Assembly (NCBI GenBank): GCA_934045905.1
Contig: OW203770.1
Coordinates: 28,963,259 to 29,027,258, forward strand
Direction: 5' to 3'
Origin: Leuctra nigra
Taxonomy: Eukaryota; Arthropoda; Insecta; Plecoptera; Leuctridae
DNA: 64,000 bases
Made by a program: the position numbers and the translations under genes
Shown here: in pieces, positions 23,430-33,626 of the stretch
How the letters are laid out: the number at the start of each line of letters is the position of its first letter
How positions within the stretch are numbered: the stretch's first letter is position 1
The notes under the pieces: generated by a model
Database searches by the model: none
The model's input: the letters and a program-made list of their open reading frames with translations, nothing else
What the model was told of the DNA's origin: nothing

Positions 23430-24051
23430 ATTGAGCCACGGTACTCTTATGGCATAATCTCTGTTTGTTTCTCTTTTACTTGCACTGCCCAGGTCATAAC
23501 GCTAACCAATCGATCTGATTTGTTGCACACATAGGACGAACGGTACCCAAGCGGTCTGATTTGTTGCACACATAGGACGAACGGTACCCAAGCGGTCTGA
23601 TTTGTTGCACACATAGGACGAACGGTACCCAAGCGGTCTCTAAGAACGTTTTAGAGCGAGATCCTGTGGTTAATTCATATTTAAAGAAAGTATCTTTTGA
23701 TTGGTTGATCCGATCATTTTGAAATTTTGCGAAGTCATGCAACCAAAACTATCCAAAATTATACAAAGTTTAATCAAAATCCTCCCATTGGATGAAATTT
23801 TAAACCATATTTCCGGTGATTTTTTACACTTTACTAGAACCGATTGACCGATAGACATGAATATTTGTATGGTCATTGGGATCACATTTCAGATATTTTT
23901 GCCAATTTGAAGTATAATCTGACATTTTTTTCACAAGTTATTGTCATTTAAGGTAATGTTATATCTTAAAATATTTGAAAAATTTATACTTTATTATCAT
24001 TTCTGCCTTCTTGATGCTTTAGTTAGTTCCAAGGCTTGTCGATCAGCTGAT
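23430..24051 (+). mobile_element. Family 1 fragment with a small tandem expansion
   Basis: GGTACTCTTATGGCAT and GCACTGCCCAGGTCA match the 5' part of the family 1 copy at 40494. The blocks near 23690-24000 match its interior. A 41-bp repeat lies inside it (next entry). Confidence 0.6.
23511..23637. repeat. 41-bp tandem repeat, three copies
   Basis: The unit contains TTTGTTGCACACATAGGACG and AACGGTACCCAAGCGGTC. It has arisen within Helitron-like sequence. Confidence 0.9.
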
Positions 24052-24465
24052 CAAGCGAGCGAAGCGAGCGCCTCCACTTGAAACTTATAGCACAAATCTT
24101 TTTTTTTGAATTTGTGTTTTTTCGCATTAACTTTTAAATAATGGCCAATTTTTTCACAAAATATTCATTGCTATTCAATGCAATAAGCTAATGATTTCCA
24201 GCGAAATCGGTCTATTAATCTCATCGGAATCTTGATTTGTAGTAAGTATTGCACATATCTGTAGTGGTCTGTATCCCCACCACCGTTTGACCTATCGAAT
24301 CTGTGGCTGGCAGGAATAACGATTTAACTACAAAAACCTGATTTTTCAGTAGAGACTAAAACAACATTTTGAATTGTAGCTACTACATTATTAAATATTT
24401 GTGAAATATTACTGTCAGCAAGTTTGTATAATAATGCGAGCAATATTTAGGACTTTTTAAATTAA
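24052..24465 (+). mobile_element. Family 1 Helitron-like element, 5' part
   Basis: Begins TCAAGCGAGCGAAGCGAGCG, a copy whose first bases are the canonical Helitron TC. It runs into the oppositely oriented element at 24466. Confidence 0.65.
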
Positions 24466-25552
24466 CTATGAAAACGCTCTGTGTAACGCGTTGATGAGCG
24501 AGCACGGACACGCGCAACACCTCGAACCGAAATTATGTCTATCGAAAATATCATTAAAAGCCAATAATTCTTGAAATTCGTCAGACTTGTAGGTATAAAA
24601 ATCTCCAAATATTCAAAGTATTAAGCCCCATTAACACTGTGAAACTTCTTGAACAACTTCTGTCACATTCCCATTTTTCATACAATTTTGTGTTTACACG
24701 ACGAACTTTCTGTCACAGAACTTAAAACATGTTCTAATTTCCATTCAAGAAGTGTGACATAGAAGTGTGGTACAGAAGTTGTACAAGAAATTGCACCGTG
24801 TAAATGGGGATTTAGTCCCAAGGACCATGCAAAGTTTTAAGTTGATCGATTGAACCTTTATGATTAAAATTTTCCTTGTCAATATTCAAAAATCATAGTT
24901 AAAAAATATATACCTGGGACTACTCATATGATATTATTGTGTGTACTTACACAATATTAGATCGATCTGTTGAATGGTTGAATATCAGTTTCATACGTTT
25001 GAAAGTTTCTGCTCTATCTAACTACCTTGGAACTATAAAGAGTCGAAGTAGCTGTGATCAACATTTTCGAGAAATTTTACAGCCAACACGTAAAATGTCC
25101 GTAAAATGTCAATAACTTATGGATTTAAACACATATAAGTCTGAAAATTGTCCAAAATACAGATAATGTAGGTCCCAATGACCATGCAAAGTTTTAAGTT
25201 GATCGGTCATACGGTTCTAGTTAAAATTTCAAAAATCATATGAAAGATTTTTTTAAATTTTAACCAATGGGAAAATTTGGCTGAAACTTTGTAAGATTGG
25301 GTATAATGTTGGTCGTAACGACTCGTCAAAATTTCAAATTGATCGGAACATCCAATCTAAAGATAATTTTTTTTAAATTTGAACCAATCACATGATCCCG
25401 TTCAAAAACGACCGCATAGATTACGTTAGTATATGTGCAAAATTTCAGATCGATTGGTTGTGCCATTTAACCTGGGCTGTGAACACAAAAAAAAACACAC
25501 ACAGAGAAAGTGCCATAAGAGTTCCGTGGTGACGCTCGCTACGCTCGCTCAT
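24466..25552 (-). mobile_element. Helitron-like element, family 1, with nested MITE
   Basis: The minus-strand start is TGAGCGAGCGTAGCGAGCG and the end is GCGTTTTCATAG followed by T. A MITE (24628-24812) interrupts it. Confidence 0.72.
24628..24812. mobile_element. 185-bp MITE with CCCCATTTACACGGTG-type ends
   Basis: GCCCCATTAACACTGTGAAAC on the left and the inverted CACCGTGTAAATGGGG on the right, with further inner pairing (ACAACTTCTG). Same family as 14988-15186. Confidence 0.7.
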
Positions 25553-25859
25553 TAAAATCCGGTTTATTAACCAATTAGTGTACGTAAGTCGTTTTTCCAG
25601 GACTAGAATTGCACGGTTTTTTAAATTATCTTTGTATGTTCGCTCTGTTGTGAATGGCTTAAGTGTACTTAGGTCGTTTTTTCAGGAACAACATTTTCAA
25701 AAATAACAAAAACTCTGTTCTTATGCCAATCTATATTTGTTTTTAATAACATTTTTTTAAATCTGACTTCACCATTGGATTCCTTGATTTTTTCAAGATT
25801 TTACATAATATACAAATCTAATTTTTGAAATTTTGTATTTAAACCGTTATTTCTGACAG

Positions 25860-27135
25860 CCACAGAAATGGTCTTCGATAAATCTGATCAAACTCATATT
25901 TTGCATGGTCGTTAAAGCCCCTGTTAACCTGACACCATATTTTTTGTAATCGTACCTAACACCAATCACTACCGTTATTGATCAATAGTTTTTGATTTGG
26001 GTTAGAAAATTACAAAAAAAAAATATTTATAAACTTGATAATTGTGTTTGCAAAGAATGACTTCGTAGGCTATTTTTCGCTTCATTGAGTGTTTATTTAA
26101 AATACAAACATTGAGTCGTTGACGTTCATAAAATAATAATGATTTCATTTCGATCGTTAATTCATCTGTGTTGACTTTTATGCTCCGTGATTCTTGGAAC
26201 AGGAGGGTTGGCGTAACTAATTCCTTGGCTAAAGCTGGCTTTCCATGATCCGTCATCTTCCGTCAACGTCCGACACCGTCCGACGAAAACGACCACGTGA
26301 CCCGGCTCGACCAATCCCTCGCCGTCCGAGATTTTTGGGGATGGCTCTGATTGGTCGAGACGGGTCACGTGGTCGTTTTCGTCGGACGGTGTCGGACGTT
26401 GACGGAAGATAACGGAGCATGGAAAGCCAGCATAAGCGGGGTCAAGAGGTTGGGAGTATGTAGAATTCATAACAACATGCGATAATAACACTCTCAAGTA
26501 CCAGCTGGTAAAATATTAAGTGGAGCATAATATGAGATTTTATTAATTGCAGGTAAAATTGTAAGCGCTACAATTTTGAATAAAATATGGTTAGGAAGAG
26601 GAAGATTTGTTTGTTTTTTCATCAAAAGCTTAATCCTGGGTTGCACTTAGTTTACTTACACCGAATATTTGAAGATGAAAATCAATGTAACACTGTAATA
26701 CTGACTCGCCAAGTTTCGCAACATCATTCTTTTATGTATCATTTCAAGACCATGAGTAAGGTTGGATGTTTCAACACTGCGCCAATGTGCTTAAATCCCC
26801 GAACAGCAATGATAGTAAATTTGGATTTTTGGCTTCACTGGTCCTAGACCTACATTGTCTCTTATTTTAAAAAAATTCAGCCCAATCAGTCAAGAACGTA
26901 TGAACTTACTGACAGTTTTAATAACTGCCAGAAATGAATTATCGAAATGATTTTTTCCCACTGCACAATTGAATCTGATTTGCTTTATGTACAAAAGTGT
27001 ATAGATTGAATTCTTAAGTTTCGATAGAAACAGATACATTTATGTTGATTGAGTGGATCAATGGATGTTTATGTTTCTGGGCTTTAGGTACGAAGGCTCG
27101 CTCACCAACGCGTTACACCGAGCGTTTTCCTCTAG
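25860..27135 (+). mobile_element. Family 1 Helitron-like element with a 0.9-kb insertion, ending beside exon 6
   Basis: The left part 25860-25917 matches family 1 interior (ATGGTCTTCGATAAATCTGA). The right part 26845-27135 continues it and ends TTTTCCTCTAG followed by T at 27136. The piece between, 25918-26844, is an insertion of unknown type. The element's end is two bases from the splice donor of exon 6 on the other strand. Confidence 0.65.
26233..26432. mobile_element. 200-bp hairpin MITE with TAA duplication
   Basis: Arms of about 70 bp (GCTGGCTTTCCATGATCCGT, then CGTCCGACACCGTCCGACG) around a short loop. TAA flanks both ends (26230-26232, 26433-26435), as in PIF/Harbinger-type elements. 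Confidence 0.78.
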
Positions 27136-27143
27136 TTACTCAC

Positions 27144-27260
27144 GTGGCTCCCATTTGAACGGACAACAGTGCCACATGCTGAACACGGGTGCGTGTCCCT
27201 CGTGAGCGTCCAGCTCGTAGGTACACTTCACATGTTTACACCAGGGAGCTCGCATGGTTC
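27144..27260 (-). CDS. Cysteine-rich secreted protein, exon 6
   Basis: Acceptor GCTTGTTTCAG and donor CCAC|GTGAGT, phase 1 to 1, 39 codons. It encodes APWCKHVKCTYELDAHEG and VFSMWHCCPFKWEP. The CC-P pair and the spaced cysteines echo exon 2, so this exon is one extracellular cysteine module. It joins exon 5 and exon 7 in frame. The end of a Helitron-like element lies directly behind the donor and leaves GTGAGT intact. Confidence 0.78.
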
Positions 27261-27319
27261 CTGAAACAAGCATCAGCCACAATATTATAGAAACACTCGG
27301 TACATTTACATTGAAATAA

Positions 27320-27589
27320 CGGATCCGGTATGTCTGAGTGGTAACGCTCTGAACTCGTATTCCGGAGGCCGGGTTCGATTCCCGCGGTCGTCTTTCCTGA
27401 CTGTTTTTTCGTGGATTTTCCCTCAGTCGACAGGCAAATGCTGGGAAGGTACCCTACTAATAGGCCACGACCCACCTTCCATCATTACCTACACTTCACC
27501 ATAATCTCCCAATCATCATCATAATCATTCATCCGTCGCCATTAGCCTCGCTGCAGAACAGTGCGACGTTAAGCCTCAGACAAAAAGAA
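27320..27589 (+). mobile_element. tRNA-derived SINE, copy 1
   Basis: Contains an A-box-like TGTCTGAGTGGTAACGC, a B-box GGTTCGATTCC and a shared body ending GTTAAGCCTCAGACAAAAA. The 8-bp duplication TGAAATAA occurs at 27312-27319 and 27590-27597. Two further copies lie at 50046 and 60233. Confidence 0.88.
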
Positions 27590-27607
27590 TGAAATAAATT
27601 AATTGTA

Positions 27608-28283
27608 CAAGGAAAACGCTCAATGTAACGCGTTGATGAGCGGGCAACGATTATTTTTCTGGCAAAGACTTCCTAAATGGGACGTAAATTGATTGTGACA
27701 AAAACTCTTATAACTTACTTATTTATACAAACAGAAGAGAAGTGCGAGATGCATGATGTGTTCTCACAGCTATTACATCAGAAAATGAAGGATAATATAT
27801 TGACAGTAAATAATGCTCTATTTTGAATTAAAAAATCGAACATGTTTTACTCCAGAGGGTTTTCATGACCACAATTTCATCCCAGAACTATCGTGAATGA
27901 CATTTGAAAACATAATCTAGTTGGACCAACCATTAATTTCACTTCAAAAATGATATAACTGGAATTTTATAAAAAATAATGTTATCTTACATTTATACGA
28001 AGTCTATGCCAGAAAAATATTCGCGAGCGGATACGTGCAAATTCTCGAACCGGAATTCCGTACCAAATGCACAGGAAACATGTACTTCCATATTGAATTA
28101 AAATATGATAAACTCAATCAACATAAAAGTATGCTTAAAATTAAAAATTTAAAATAGCATGTAAGCACTCTGGCACGTACTCTAAGCACGATTCAGTCGC
28201 AGTGGAAAAACATTATGTTCTACTTTATTTCTGACAGCCATTAAAAACATCAATAAGTTAATACGTTATTAACTGATTAGGAT
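27608..28283 (-). mobile_element. Family 1 Helitron-like element, truncated by a LINE
   Basis: Left end AAGGAAAACGCTCAATGTAA (complement of the family 1 3' end). The sequence follows family 1 up to the start of LINE A at about 28284. Confidence 0.65.
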
Positions 28284-28291
28284 GAAAGTGA

Positions 28292-30340
28292 ATGAAGAAC
28301 ACTTCAGCTCTAAACTCAAATAAATCTAGATCAAAATCAACGCCTGTCTTGAAAAGGAAATTCACGGACGAAGCTGTCCAATCATTCATCTGCGATTTGG
28401 TAATTGAGGACTGGGAGACAACATTTACCAGCGCCACTGTCGATGAGAAGTATGACGCTTTTCTCCGCAACTTCCTGCTTCTGTTCTAAAAGAACTTCCC
28501 CAAGAAAGTAACCGCTGTTAGGAATGGCCCAGGAATGTAAGGAATGACCCACAAAAGGATGGGACACGGCTGAAATCAGGGACTTGTGCAAGAGGAAAAG
28601 ACTGTTTAGTAGTAGTAGTAGTGTTTAGTGGTAATACGTTCGTCATTAAGAGCAATCAGTAAGGAGATAAAAATAAAGATTGCCGTTGCAAAAATGGCCC
28701 ACCACACAAAACTCATCCGGATGGCAGGAAATAAGCAAGCAGGAAGCTGGAAACATATAAAATACTAAACGGGGAAAGGCAAAACATGTAATGAAACCAT
28801 TACCCTACACTGTGACGTAGAAGTTTCTAAACAAGAAGACGTCGCGAATAGACTTAACGGCTACTTTACATCTTCTGGGGAAAGGATAGATGATGGCATG
28901 TCTGTTGGCGACATCACTGACTGCCTTCCAACATAAGAAACTGCTTGGCCCACGGCAGCACCAACTTTCTTGCCGCCTTTGGTTGCAGCGGAGGACATTA
29001 CGAATGTTCTCAAAGAGCTTGCACCGAAGATGTCGTCTGGTTGGGATGAAGTACCAATGAAGATCCTCAAGAAGTGTGGCCCTTGGATTGCCGAACCACT
29101 GGCTCATGTGGCTAGTCATTCATTACTTTATGTGTCTTCCCGGAAAAAATGAAGCTGGCTGTAATCACACCAGTCTACAAGAAAGGGAGTAAAGCTGAAT
29201 GTTCGAGCTATAGGCCAAGGTCCCTGCTTTCATCGTTTGCAAAGATCTTTGAGAAGATTATGTACCAAAGGCTTATCAAGCATCTGGACTTTGAGATGAT
29301 TTCAGAAAACCAACATGGCTTCAGAAAAGGTTTCAGCACGACTACTGCAACATTGCAAATGTTGTTGAAAGTTACGAGTGCCCTTGAAAGCAAAGACTTA
29401 GTTGGTGTGATTATGTGTAACCTCACTAAGGCATTTGACGCAATGGACCACGATCTGCTACTGAAGAAGTTGGAGTGGTATGGCCTGACCGGGGCTACTG
29501 TGAAGTGGATGTCATCGTACTTTCCAATAGGGAACAGTACTTCCGCCTTAACCAACACGGCAGATCCCGCTGGGAAACCATGAGATGTGGAGTGCCTCAA
29601 GGCTCAACTCTGGGGCCGGTACTCTTCTCATTGTTGGTCAACGACTTAGCCCCCAGTATCACATCTGGTAAGGGGAACCGGAAAGTAACCCAATTTGCCG
29701 ATGATTCGAGTGCTGCAGTCGTAGCAAGAACCATCAACGAGCTGGACACCGAACTATCGGCCACACTCCGCGACTTCGATGGCTGGTTCGCAATGAATCG
29801 TCTAAGGCTAAACAACGATAACCCCGAAGTTCTGTGCTTAACCGCTTCTAGCAAGCCAGTGGATCTACCATCATTCTTGAACCCCAAGACGGGTGCTAAA
29901 TTTCTGGGTATTACGGTTGACCACAGACTGAGTTGCCTGGTGGGCAGTTTGTCCCTCATGAACATTGTGTATCGCATCCTGCTCCGGCAAGTGGACCTAC
30001 CGACTATTCGGACAGTTTACTTTGGACAAATCCAGTCAGTTATACAGTATGGCATCATGTTTTGGGGCGGCACATCGCCAAGTGCCAGAGTGGTTATATT
30101 TCAGAAAAGAATAATGCGGTCCATCCTGTTATTGCGAAGCAGGGAGTCTTGCAGACATGCGTTTTGTGACTTGTAGATGCTTCCGGTGCCGTGTTTGTAT
30201 GTCATTTCTGTATGTGTTTTTACCCATGATAACCTACATATTTTACCAGGTGTACGCATGACCACCACACTAGAGGGTCTTACAATTTGGCCCATGACTA
30301 CAATCGTCTTGAGCGGACTGCGGCATATTTGAGCAGTCAA
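28292..30340 (+). pseudogene. Reverse transcriptase of LINE A, several frameshifts
   Basis: The frame shifts at least three times (pieces begin near 28292, 28970, 29149 and 29475). Recognisable blocks in order are the linker with FTDEAVQSFICDL, ITPVYKKGSKAECSSYRP, ENQHGFRKGFSTT, the catalytic-region NLTKAFDAMDHDLL, GVPQGSTLGPVLFSLLVND, and QFADDSSAAV with the active-site FADD. WGGTSPS follows, and then the tail block TRGSYNLAHDYNRLERTAAY near 30270. The endonuclease region was not found upstream. It is clearly non-functional. The sequence differs strongly from the LINE at 2588 and from LINE B, so it is a different family. Confidence 0.85.
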
Positions 30341-30342
30341 AT

Positions 30343-31240
30343 ATGCAAATCAAGAGTGTTTGTAAACTCAACTACCCCTTCATTGCGACATCCGGATTTT
30401 TGCAGAAGCAGTCGATCGAACGTGATCCGATAGCAACCAGTAAGACTGCATCCACCACAAGACATCATTTTGGTCCTACCTCACTGAAGCTTCTTCAAGT
30501 CAACTGTCGCAGCATCCGAAACAAAGTGCAACGTTTCCAAACGGCAGTTGAACTGCATGATCCTGATGTAATCGTTGGCACTGAATCATGGCTGACTGAA
30601 GATATAACAACAAACGAGATATTCTCAAAGGAGTACGATGCTTATCGTCTTGATAGAGAAGGGTCTAGAGGCGGTGGAATATTCATTGGTGTCCGAGCAG
30701 GAATAAGCAGCACTCTGAAAATGACTGACTCCTCTTTTGAAATTATGTGTGAATCCATCAATCCGACAGCGTCAAGAACCATAAATGTACTTGCTGCCTA
30801 TCGCCCACCCAGTACTGATGCAATTCTCTTCCATGAATCGCTACAGGCACACATCTGCAAAGATGGTTCAGAAACGAAGTCACTTGTTATTGGAGGAGAC
30901 TTAAACTTCCCAACCATCTCGTGGTCAACGGAGATAACTCAAACCAGATCCGCCATACAAAACTATATTAATTCGTTCCTAGCAGATTACGACATGATCC
31001 AGTGTGTCAGTGAGCGTACGCATGGACCGCAGAACATTCTCGACATCTACTTAGTTAGCCCACCGGAACTCTTCTCTTCTATAGTAGTGTTGAACCTGGA
31101 ATCAGCGACCACGAGATTGTCTTACTAAATATCAAGTTGGTGACTAAACTGCCCAATCTTAATCAGTCCAGTAAAGTGTGGAACTACAAAAAGGCAGATA
31201 TTCCAGGAATCACAGAGTACCTCGCAAAATGGTGATATTC
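30343..31240 (+). pseudogene. LINE B endonuclease domain
   Basis: Encodes an apurinic-like endonuclease that nicks the target for reverse transcription. Motifs in order are LLQVNCRSIRNK, TESWLTED, RGGGIFIGV, AAYRPP and GGDLNFPTISW. Near 31080 the frame shifts, and SDHEIVLLNIK, with the catalytic histidine, continues in another frame. A stop follows at about 31233. The downstream reverse transcriptase starts at about 31273. Confidence 0.85.
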
Positions 31241-31272
31241 ACACCTACTGGTCGAGTCTAAAGACCTTACTA

Positions 31273-33264
31273 ATGGACGCACGAACGAAGTTTGTTCCAC
31301 AACGCACCGTCAGGAGGAGGAATGATCCGCACTTCTACAACCAAGAGGTCAGAAGACTAAAGAAGAAATGTCGCGCAGTCTACTCTACGAGAAAAGATCC
31401 CAACTCCAAGTTTAAGAATCTCTCCCGTCAATTGAAGATCTCCAAAGAAAATGCTCTGGATAAACACATGGTTGGACTTTTAGACGCCGACAAATCCGAT
31501 AACTGGAGAAAATTTTACAGACACATAAACTCTCAGAAAGGGAATTTTAACTCGGTACCCGCTTTGAAAAAGGAAGATGGATCTCTAGCTGCATCTGATG
31601 TTGAAAAAGCCATCGAACTCAACTCGAAGTACGAGAAAGTCTTCAATTCCGACCCACGCTGGTCCATAGGTAGTGGTGCAATTCCTAACCCTTCATGTTC
31701 TCCTAACTCTGATCCCAGCTTCACGTTCACTAATGCAAAAATCAAATCTATAATCGATAAACTGAAATTCAACACTGCTCAAGGCCCTGATTGCATCCCC
31801 TCACAGTTACTGAAACTTGCCCGAGGTGCAATCTGCCCCTTTCTTAATATGTTATTCTCCATGTCAATAAACAACTGTCAACTACCTGATGATTGGAAAA
31901 CCGCCATTATCCACCCAATCTTCAAGAAGGGAGCGCGAAGTGACGCATCAAACTACCGGCCGATAAGCAACACGTCCATCATTTGCAAGATTTTTGAAAG
32001 AGTAATAACAGACTACATCCACGACACCTGGAGAAAGAACAACTGGCTTAGTAACGTTCAGCACGGCTTCCGCAAAGGATTTTCATGCGAATCGCAACTC
32101 ATTCGATTCTCCCAACAACTGACTAACTGCCTCAACAATGGAGATCAAATAGATGGAATTTTCCTTGATTTTTCTAAGGCGTTTGATGTTGTCCCCCACA
32201 AGCGTCTGATCGAAAAATTCTCTAACATGGATCTTGATAATCGAGTTGTTAAATGGATTGCTGAATTCCTAAACAACAGGTCCCAGGTAGTACGAGTAGG
32301 AGAAGCCATGTCCCCACCAGTCGCAGTGAAATCAGGTGTACCCCAAGGCACAGTCCTGGGCCCGGCTCTCTTCATTGGTTTTATCAACGATATTGTCGAT
32401 AAAACCACAAGCCACGTACGTCTTTTTGCAGACGACTGCATAGTCTACTCAGTAGTAAAAAATAAAGCAGATTAGCAGATACTTCAACATGACCTTAATG
32501 AAATTTTTAATTGGACTGATGAGAATGGGATGAAACTCAATGAGGGGAAAACATGCTTCATCAGTTTCTCAAAGAGTAGAAACCCCATTGACTCTCAGTA
32601 CACGCTGAACGGACACATCCTTCCTAAATCCGAATCATGCAAGTACTTGGGCATCAACTTCCAGCGCGATTTATCTTGGAAAGGACACATCCACAGTGTA
32701 TTGTCAAATGCAAGGAGGAAGATGCACTTTGTGGTGAGAATTCTGAAGGGTAGCCTGCCACAGACAAGAGACCACGCATTCAAGTGCCTCATAAGACCCC
32801 TTGTGGAATACTGCAGTGCAGTGTGGGATCCTCACAGGAAGAACCTGATAACATCACTCTAGAGCATCCAGAATAAGGCGGTTCGATATGTTGCTAATAA
32901 CCACCGTCGTTGGTGTAAGTCTACCAACAGGCCGGCCTTCAGCGTGAGCAAAGCAAAAGAAATTCGCAAATGGGAACCACTACGCCTGCGCCGAGCTCGA
33001 GCAAGTCTCCGATGCCTGTTTAAGGCCATGTCAGGACATCCAGCTTGGTCAGATGTTGCTGAACTCACAGCGCCAGCAACGTTCCGGGGAAGAAAGGGCC
33101 ATTCCAAGAAACTCTTCATCTCCAGATACAAGACGGACTTGGGACGTCACTCATTCCTGGGACGGACATCGAGGCTATGGAATGAACTGCCACTTGAGAT
33201 ATCTGAAGCTAATGACATTAACGCATTCAATCAAATAATTATCGATCATCCATTAGAACTGTAG
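31273..33264 (+). pseudogene. LINE B reverse transcriptase, two in-frame stops
   Basis: One frame runs from 31273 to 33264 with stops at 32473 and 32860. It contains NYRPISNTSIICKIFERV, QHGFRKGFSCESQL, the catalytic FLDFSKAFDVVPH, SGVPQGTVLGPALF and the active site LFADDCIVYS. The C-terminal part has CKYLGINFQRDLSW and, after the second stop, FLGRTSRLWNELP. Only two stops in about 660 codons suggests moderate age. It is similar in layout to the LINE at 2588 but clearly distinct. Confidence 0.9.
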
Positions 33265-33626
33265 CTCAAATCCTTCATTAGAAATGTTCATTAATAGTTA
33301 GAATCTGATCATATCACTGAACTGAAACTTAATGCTACAACAGCTCACTAGCAGCCACTGGAAAAATTTACATTGTGTATTTTAATATCTTTTTAATAAT
33401 GTACATTGTATTCCTAAGCTGTTAATAAAATTCTATTCTATTATATTCTATTCTATTCTAATAACTGGGTTATCCAGTCGGGTAGGAAGCTCTATAACCA
33501 CTTGCCTCGTGATCTAAAGCTTCTTGACAAAGAGCATTTTAAATTGTGTTTTAAAAAAATAGATTTTAAAAAAGTGTTTTTTTAGTGTGGACGAATCTTT
33601 GGAGTGTTTTGTAGTGCTCTGAATAA

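Larger units (their letters stand above)
30343..33465 (+). mobile_element. Non-LTR retrotransposon B, nearly full ORF2, degenerate
   Basis: Endonuclease, reverse transcriptase and a 3' tail of ATTCTA repeats (33430-33465). Short 3' repeats of this type are usual in CR1/L2-like LINEs. The 5' boundary is uncertain. Confidence 0.85.
28284..33620 (+). mobile_element. Non-LTR retrotransposon A, decayed, split by LINE B
   Basis: Reverse-transcriptase coding text runs from about 28292 to 30340. A matching C-terminal piece (GRKLYNHLPRDLKLLDKEHF) appears at about 33480-33560, on the far side of LINE B. The simplest reading is that LINE B inserted into the 3' part of LINE A. Confidence 0.7.

Noticed and set aside
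27320..27400. Functional tRNA gene
   Set aside because: A and B boxes are present, but the sequence continues into a shared SINE body with a target-site duplication, and three copies exist.
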